A stretch of DNA of 10,685 nt, from contig CAYOHY010000057.1 in the NCBI GenBank assembly GCA_964403885.1, forward strand, positions 1-10,685, read 5' to 3'. The notes under the pieces are model-generated. The model made no database searches, was not told the origin of the DNA, and was given only the letters and a program-made list of their open reading frames with translations. The position numbers and the translations under genes are program-made. Position 1 is the first letter of the stretch. Each line of letters begins with the position of its first letter. Positions 6,205 to 10,685 of this stretch are shown here, one piece after another. Source of the DNA: CAYOHY01 sp964403885 (GTDB lineage: Bacteria; Actinomycetota; Coriobacteriia; Anaerosomatales; PHET01).

Positions 6205-7808
6205 CACGCACCTCCCTTGGATCCCGAGAGCTCGCCGATGGTGGCGTAGACGCCCTCCACCGACTCGATGAAGCGCTCGCCTTCCGCGGGCGAGATGTCG
6301 ACGATGCGTAGACGTGCGTCGTCGATCCCGCGCGAGCGCAACACCGTGCGCAGCAGGTTGATGCGCCGGTCCATGTCCAGATTGCCGATGAGGTTGTGGC
6401 AGTGGCCCTCTCGGCAGCGATACACGCACACGGCGTCGAAGCCCAGCTTGAACGCCTCGAGCACGTAGAGCGTGTCGAGCCTGCCGCCGCACGGGATGTG
6501 GACCGGCATGAACGACGCCGGGTAGCCCTCGCCGCGCTCGGCGACCGCTGCAGAGGCCTTGTCGGCGGCCGGATAGCCGCAGCCGCCGCACAGAAAGCCG
6601 ATCACCTTGACCGGGCCGTTGTCCACCGTTGCGAGCTCGCGCACCGCCTCGAGCAGGTAGTCATGGGGTGAGCTCACGATGTCGCGTGCGCCCACGGGGC
6701 ACCCCACCACGCACTTCCCGCAGCCGCGGCAGCGACGCACGTCGACGTGGGAGAGCCCGTTGGCGTCGAGCGTGCACGCCCCGAACGCGCACGTGCGCAC
6801 GCACGACGCGCAGCCGCCGCACAGGCTCTCGTCGACCGCCGAGACATCGCGATAGTGGGTCACCGTGGGCTGTGAGAGCTTCATGACGAGCGCCATCGCC
6901 GCCGCATCGGCCGCCGCGACCTTCTCGCGCTCGAGTGAGCCGTCACGCCTGAGCGGCACGACCATGATGCCCGGATCGATCGTCTCGGCGGGGTGGGTCG
7001 AGGGCTCGACGGAGCGTGCGAAGCCCTCGTCGTCCACGTCGACCTTGAAGTGACGGCGCAGCTCGTCGACCCACTCGGTGTGGTCGGGTCGGGCCAGCAG
7101 CAGGCCGCCCACGCGATACGTCGCGCGGCCCTCCGGCGACTCGAGCGTGATGCCGTAGTCTCCCAGCCAGCCCTCACCGTCGACGAGGCGCGCGTTCCAG
7201 ATCACCTGCGCCCGCGGATGGCTGAGCACGTACGCGCTCGTGGCCTTCATGGCGAGCGCCCTGTCGCTGCGATGCGTCCCGTCGTCACGGTCGGCCAGGA
7301 TCACCGAGTAGCCCATGTGCAGCAGCCGCTGGGCCGCTACGGTCGCCTCGGCGGTGATACCCAGGATCATGACCGAGCGGATAGGCTCGGTGGTCACGCC
7401 TTCGACCACCTCGGCCATCTGCGCGCGCATCGCTGCGACGTTGATGACCGCGCGGGCCTTGCGTGTGGCGCCCTGCGGGTCGTTCGCATGAGCGAGCGCG
7501 ACCTGCTCGAGCACGTTGGCCGCCACGATGCGGTTGGGATTGACGCCGGCCTCGGCCAGCACGTCTTTGATGAACGACGCCGAGAGGCTCTTGGAGTAGT
7601 GCTCGGCCGAGTGACCGGCGAGCACGATGGCATCAAGTCCGGCATCGGCGACGTCGCGCGCCATGCGCTGTGCGACCCCGGGATCGAAAAGGTCGTCGAA
7701 CACCCTGACGACCGCAGCGTGTTCGCGCACATCGGCAAGCGCTTCGTCGACATCGATCACTGCGTCGACGCGCCCACCGCAGCGCGAGAGGTACATGCCT
7801 AGCGGCAT
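6204..7808 (-). CDS. HdrA-like/ferredoxin/MvhD fusion, hydrogenase electron-transfer subunit
   Basis: A 534-residue fusion. Residues 1-140 resemble the HdrA N-terminal domain (MYLSRCGG; VNPNRIVAANVLEQVALAH; ATRKARAVI). Residues 145-312 are a shortened remnant of the HdrA thioredoxin-reductase-like domain. Residues 326-378 are a two-cluster ferredoxin (C330, C333, C336, C340; C360, C363, C366, C370). Residues 400-530 are MvhD-like (FLCGGCGYPAAD, IPCGGRLD, VYRCREGHCHNLIGN), with cysteines for a [2Fe-2S] cluster. In methanogens MvhD links the MvhAG hydrogenase to HdrA, so this protein probably takes electrons from the two downstream subunits. Odd points: the flavin motif is broken (LGITAEA at 149-155), the ATG-type and GIFVAG-type HdrA motifs are replaced, and HdrB/HdrC are not nearby. 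It is first in the operon, preceded by AAGGGG/GAGGG tracts. Confidence 0.88.
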   Translation of the reverse strand: MPLGMYLSRCGGRVDAVIDVDEALADVREHAAVVRVFDDLFDPGVAQRMARDVADAGLDAIVLAGHSAEHYSKSLSASFIKDVLAEAGVNPNRIVAANVLEQVALAHANDPQGATRKARAVINVAAMRAQMAEVVEGVTTEPIRSVMILGITAEATVAAQRLLHMGYSVILADRDDGTHRSDRALAMKATSAYVLSHPRAQVIWNARLVDGEGWLGDYGITLESPEGRATYRVGGLLLARPDHTEWVDELRRHFKVDVDDEGFARSVEPSTHPAETIDPGIMVVPLRRDGSLEREKVAAADAAAMALVMKLSQPTVTHYRDVSAVDESLCGGCASCVRTCAFGACTLDANGLSHVDVRRCRGCGKCVVGCPVGARDIVSSPHDYLLEAVRELATVDNGPVKVIGFLCGGCGYPAADKASAAVAERGEGYPASFMPVHIPCGGRLDTLYVLEAFKLGFDAVCVYRCREGHCHNLIGNLDMDRRINLLRTVLRSRGIDDARLRIVDISPAEGERFIESVEGVYATIGELSGSKGGA

Positions 7809-7849
7809 CTGCCCTCACCCCTTCGTGAGTCCTACGTCGTGTGCCGCTC

Positions 7850-7865
7850 TCCCCTGCCGGGGGGA
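7850..7865 (-). other. Leader hairpin upstream of the hydrogenase operon
   Basis: TCCCC and GGGGA form a 5-bp stem with a 6-base loop in the likely 5' leader, about 40 bases before the start codon. No T-run follows, and the structure does not fit a riboswitch I recognise. It may be incidental. Confidence 0.3.
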
Positions 7866-7887
7866 TGGACGAGGGCACCCTTTGGTA

Positions 7888-7904
7888 CGAGTATCGGTAA
7901 CTCG
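7888..7904. repeat. Inverted repeat over the candidate hydrogenase -10 region
   Basis: CGAGT (7888-7892) and ACTCG (7900-7904) form a perfect 5-base inverted repeat with a 7-base centre, overlapping the candidate -10 (7890-7895) and part of the spacer. The placement suits a repressor operator, but arms of 5 bases can arise by chance. Confidence 0.3.
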
Positions 7905-7919
7905 CAGGCTCACTGTAAG
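7890..7919 (-). promoter_or_regulatory. Candidate promoter of the hydrogenase operon
   Basis: On the minus strand CTTACA (7919-7914) lies 18 bases upstream of GATACT (7895-7890); each matches 4 of 6 consensus bases. Start would be near 7883, giving a leader of about 75 bases. It is the best sigma-70-like pair in the 204-base gap between cheB and the operon. Read-through from cheB remains possible. Confidence 0.4.
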
Positions 7920-7976
7920 GGAAAAGTGCGACGGAATGCACGGTTCGCGCGGTGAGAGGTCGACTGCGTCAACCGA

Positions 7977-8004
7977 GCGGCGCGTCGTGAGGACGAACGG
8001 CCGC
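7977..8004 (-). terminator. Hairpin after cheB, possible terminator without U-tract
   Basis: Starting 9 bases after the cheB stop, the minus strand can fold into an 11-bp stem: GCGGC/GCCGC, CG/CG and TCGT/ACGA, with one single-base bulge on each arm and a CCTC loop. No T-run follows. The position suggests a transcript end or 3'-stabilising structure for the chemotaxis operon. Termination itself is inferred. Confidence 0.45.
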
Positions 8005-8012
8005 CATGCAGG

Positions 8013-9062
8013 CTACGACTTGACGAGCTCCTCGATCGCCTCGGCGATCTTGAGCAGCGGCAGGGTCTTCTCGGCGGCACCGATCTCGATGGCTGCCTTG
8101 GGCATACCGAAGACGGTGCACGACTCCTCGTCTTGCGCGATGGTCGCAGCGCCCACGTTGCGCATCAGCTTGAGGCCCTCGGCGCCGTCGGCTCCCATGC
8201 CGGTGAGGATGACGCCCACCGCGCGCTGCCGATGACTGCGCGACACCGAGTCGAACAGCGTGTCGGCGCTGGGGATGTAGAGCTGGCCGTGGCCCGGAGG
8301 CTGGAAGCGCGTGACGCTCCCGTCCATGACCATGTTCTCGCCGGTGGGCGCGAAGTACGCGGTGCCGGGCTCGACACGCTGCCCGTTCACGGCGGCGACG
8401 ACCTTGATCTTGCAGCCCGCGTCGAGCCAGCTCACAAGTCCCGGGATGAACCCGTCGGCGATGTGCTGAGCCACGACGATGGGCACCGGGAAGTCCTCCG
8501 GCAGCCTGCCCAGGATCGACAGCAGCGCCGAAGGCCCACCGGTCGACGATCCGATGGCGACGATGCTGCGAGACACCGCACCGGGCCCCACCGACGGCAA
8601 CACGGCGGGTCCGCCGGGGCGACGGCCACGGATGTGGGTGATCACGCGGACGTTGGCGAGCACCTTGACCTTGCGAATGACCTCGCGGCCGATGCGGTCA
8701 AGCTCGGCCCAGTCCTTGGCCTCGGGCTTCTTGATGACCTCGAGCGCGCCCAGGCCCAGCGCGTCGAACGCGCGACCCATGCCCTCGCCGTACACCGACG
8801 AGGAGACCACGAGAATGGGCGTGGGCGTGTAGGCCATGATCTTCTCGATGGCGCCCAGGCCATCGAGCTTGGGCATGTGGATGTCCATGGTCACGAGGTC
8901 CGGCCGCAGCCGATCGACGAGCTCGACCGCCTCGTTGCCGTCCTTGGCCTGGCCCACGACCTCGATCTTGGGGTCGCTCGACAGGATCTGCGTGAGCATC
9001 TCCCGAGCGACCATGGAGTCGTCGGCGATGACGACGCGAATGCGACCCTGTTCAGACGGCAT
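8013..9062 (-). CDS. cheB: Chemotaxis response regulator protein-glutamate methylesterase/deamidase
   Basis: Removes methyl groups from chemoreceptor glutamates (and deamidates glutamines) when phosphorylated by CheA, driving adaptation. The 349-residue protein has a receiver domain (about 8-125; D14, D15, phosphoacceptor D60 in MDIHMP, K111/K112 in VIKKP). A linker leads to the esterase domain (about 165-347) with the triad S173 (GSSTGGPS), H200 (AQHI) and D292 (LTGMGADG). All catalytic residues are present and the length is standard. Nine bases separate it from the cheA stop, and only a weak AGG near the stop serves as ribosome binding site, so it is probably co-translated with cheA. No cheR is in the window. 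Confidence 0.97.
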   Translation of the reverse strand: MPSEQGRIRVVIADDSMVAREMLTQILSSDPKIEVVGQAKDGNEAVELVDRLRPDLVTMDIHMPKLDGLGAIEKIMAYTPTPILVVSSSVYGEGMGRAFDALGLGALEVIKKPEAKDWAELDRIGREVIRKVKVLANVRVITHIRGRRPGGPAVLPSVGPGAVSRSIVAIGSSTGGPSALLSILGRLPEDFPVPIVVAQHIADGFIPGLVSWLDAGCKIKVVAAVNGQRVEPGTAYFAPTGENMVMDGSVTRFQPPGHGQLYIPSADTLFDSVSRSHRQRAVGVILTGMGADGAEGLKLMRNVGAATIAQDEESCTVFGMPKAAIEIGAAEKTLPLLKIAEAIEELVKS

Positions 9063-9071
9063 GTCTACGAC

Positions 9072-10685
9072 CTAGCGAATGAGTTGCTCGACGGTGTCGA
9101 GCAGCGTGTCTTGGTTGAACACGGACTTGGTGATGTAGGCGTCCGCCCCGGCCTCGATACCCTCGGCCTTCTCTTCGTCACGCTCGAGCGAGGTGACGAT
9201 GATGACGGGGATGACGGAGAGCTGAGCGTCGCTCTTGATGGCCTTGGTGAGCTGGAAGCCGGTCATGTTGGGCATCTGGACGTCTGTGACCACGGCATCG
9301 ACCTTGAGGCCCTCGCGCAGCTTGGTGTAGCCGATCGCGCCGTCCGCGGCGGTCTCGACCTCGTAGCCGGCGGCCTCGAAGATCGAACGCTCGAGCTCGC
9401 GTGTGGTGAAGGAGTCCTCGCAGATGAGGATCTTGCGCGGGCCCTGGCGCTCGGTGCGCTGAGCGGGACCGCTGCGCTGCCCGGACCGGGTACGTGCGTT
9501 GGCCATCAGGTCCGGCACGTTGAGGATGGGCACGACCTCGCCGGCACCAAGGATGGTGACACCGGCGACGTTGTCGATCTTCTTGAGGTGGCTGCCCAGC
9601 GGCTTGATCACGATCTGCTGCTCGCCCACGAGCGCGTCGACCATGAAGCCCATGCGATGCCCCGAGTACCCGATCGTCACGATAGGCACCTTGGTGCCCT
9701 CGGGCCCGGAGTCCGAGACGCCGAGGATCTCAGAGAGCCTGACGAGCGGGATGGTGCGGCGCTGACGGCGGATGACCTCGCGGCCCTCGACCTTGATGAT
9801 CTCGGCCGGGTCGATGCGCAGGGTCTCTTCGATGGTGCCGGTGGGAAGCGCGAACGTCTGGTCGCCCACACGCAGCATGAGCGCGCGGATGATGGCCAGC
9901 GTGAGCGGGATGGTGAGCTTGAAGCGCGTGCCCTTGCCGATCTCCGAGAACACGTCGAGCGAGCCCTTGAGCTTCTCGACCACGAACTCGCGTACAACGT
10001 CCATGCCGACGCCTCGGCCGGAGATCTCCGTGATGATGGCTGCGGTGGAGAAGCCCGCCTCGAAGATGAGGTAGGTGGCCTCACGGTCTGACATCGCGGA
10101 AGCCTCGGCCTCGCTGATGTAGCCCTTGCGTATCGCCGAGGCGCGGACCTTGTCCGGGTCGATGCCCGCGCCGTCATCGGCGATCTCGATGACGATGCGG
10201 TCGCCCTCCTGGCGCGCGGCGAGCGAGATGGTGCCCGCGGCGGGCTTGCCGAGCTTCTTGCGGGTCTCGGGGTCCTCGATGCCGTGGTCCACCGCGTTTC
10301 GCATGATGTGGACGAGCGGGTCGTTGATCTCCTCGAGGACCTTCTTGTCGAGCTCGGTGTCGCCGCCCTCGATGGTGAACTCGATCTCCTTGCGGAACTG
10401 CTTGGCGAGGTCGCGCACCGCGCGGGGGAACGCCTGGAAGATCGTGTTGGCAGGCAGCATGCGCAGACGCATGCCCTGCTCCTGGAGGTCGTTGACGACG
10501 AGCGAGGTGCGGCTGACGTCCTCCGAGTAGTCCTTCACGAACGAGTTGAGCGCCCGACGGTTGTCGGAGAGCAGCCCGTCGAGCAGGTTGATGTCCTCTT
10601 CGAGCGCGTCGAGCCCGGTCGATCCGCCCACGGCGGCCATGAGCGCCTTCACGCGAAGCCATGCCTGCCAGACGTCGGCGGTACC
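9072..10685 (-). CDS. cheA: Chemotaxis histidine kinase CheA with C-terminal receiver domain (partial, 5' end beyond window)
   Basis: The frame stays open to the window edge, so only the last 537 residues are seen; the GTG at 10652 is internal, since coding continues upstream in frame. Counting from the edge: the end of the helical dimerisation (P3) region to about residue 90; the P4 ATPase with N box DPLVHIMRNAVDHG (about 122-135), G1 DDGAGID, F box GFSTA and G2 GRGVGMD; the CheW-like P5 domain (about 255-395); a linker rich in Arg, Gly and Gln; and a receiver domain (about 418-537) with phosphoacceptor D468 (VVTDVQMP). The HPt domain holding the phosphorylated histidine is outside. The fused receiver marks a CheA-Y hybrid, in which it may act as phosphate sink or output. 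cheB follows after 9 bases. Confidence 0.96.
   Translation of the reverse strand, partial: GTADVWQAWLRVKALMAAVGGSTGLDALEEDINLLDGLLSDNRRALNSFVKDYSEDVSRTSLVVNDLQEQGMRLRMLPANTIFQAFPRAVRDLAKQFRKEIEFTIEGGDTELDKKVLEEINDPLVHIMRNAVDHGIEDPETRKKLGKPAAGTISLAARQEGDRIVIEIADDGAGIDPDKVRASAIRKGYISEAEASAMSDREATYLIFEAGFSTAAIITEISGRGVGMDVVREFVVEKLKGSLDVFSEIGKGTRFKLTIPLTLAIIRALMLRVGDQTFALPTGTIEETLRIDPAEIIKVEGREVIRRQRRTIPLVRLSEILGVSDSGPEGTKVPIVTIGYSGHRMGFMVDALVGEQQIVIKPLGSHLKKIDNVAGVTILGAGEVVPILNVPDLMANARTRSGQRSGPAQRTERQGPRKILICEDSFTTRELERSIFEAAGYEVETAADGAIGYTKLREGLKVDAVVTDVQMPNMTGFQLTKAIKSDAQLSVIPVIIVTSLERDEEKAEGIEAGADAYITKSVFNQDTLLDTVEQLIR

Noticed and set aside
6205..6591. Upstream extension of the small-subunit frame
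   Set aside because: It lies over the MvhD coding region, has no domain, and the ATG at 6204 gives the standard spacing to the proximal cluster motif.
7967..7972. TTGACG on the minus strand as a -35 box for the hydrogenase operon
   Set aside because: No acceptable -10 lies 15-20 bases downstream; the sequence there is CGCGAA-like.
7969..8007. Tiny 12-codon frame just after cheB on the minus strand
   Set aside because: It lies within the hairpin, has no ribosome binding site and is too short to support as a gene.
1..10685. Mobile elements, CRISPR repeats, toxin-antitoxin or phage-defence genes
   Set aside because: No transposase, integrase, repeated array or defence-type domain is seen; every larger stretch is accounted for by housekeeping, hydrogenase or chemotaxis genes.

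Overview
This is high-GC bacterial DNA, probably from an anaerobic or facultatively anaerobic actinobacterium. The order murI, metallo-beta-lactamase-fold hydrolase, rph, rdgB matches the actinobacterial cluster known from Mycobacterium (Rv1338 to Rv1341). It lies beside a cytoplasmic methanogen-type (group 3c-like) [NiFe] hydrogenase and chemotaxis genes, a combination that suggests a hydrogen-metabolising, possibly Coriobacteriia-related lineage. The lineage is inferred. The gene families are read directly from motifs.

Layout, left to right. Bases 1-51 hold the 5' part of a tRNA-Pro(TGG) on the minus strand, cut by the window edge, with its own TATACT -10 box at 97-102. Bases 122-3174 hold a tight minus-strand operon transcribed murI, MBL hydrolase, rph, rdgB, with overlapping or nearly abutting genes. 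The 49-base gap 3175-3223 contains two outward-facing TATACT boxes, each placed so that transcription would begin at or next to the A of an ATG. It drives murI leftward and a [NiFe]-hydrogenase maturation protease (3224-3667) rightward. The protease converges on the hydrogenase operon, and the two end genes share one CTAG as their stop codons.

The hydrogenase operon (minus strand, 7808 down to 3664) is transcribed in this order: a fused HdrA-like/ferredoxin/MvhD electron-transfer protein, the small subunit (MvhG type), the large subunit (MvhA type) and an unrecognised 79-residue protein. Its junctions overlap by 1, 8 and 1 bases, so the four products are probably translationally coupled. The convergent protease is the natural candidate to remove the 25-residue C-terminal tail of the large subunit. 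The fusion protein keeps the HdrA outline and all iron-sulfur cysteines of its ferredoxin and MvhD parts, but its HdrA portion is shortened and has lost the recognisable flavin-binding motifs. This raises the question whether the complex can bifurcate electrons at all.

A 204-base gap (7809-8012) separates the hydrogenase operon from cheB. It contains a strong hairpin just after cheB, a candidate promoter overlapped by a short inverted repeat, and a leader hairpin. Bases 8013-10685 hold cheB and the 3' part of cheA, which carries an extra C-terminal receiver domain; the cheA start lies beyond the window.

No insertion sequence, CRISPR array, phage gene or obvious foreign island is visible. Apart from the edges the region reads as ordinary, intact chromosome. 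The most unusual elements are the flavin-less HdrA-MvhD fusion, the small hydrogenase-operon protein and the divergent leaderless promoter pair.
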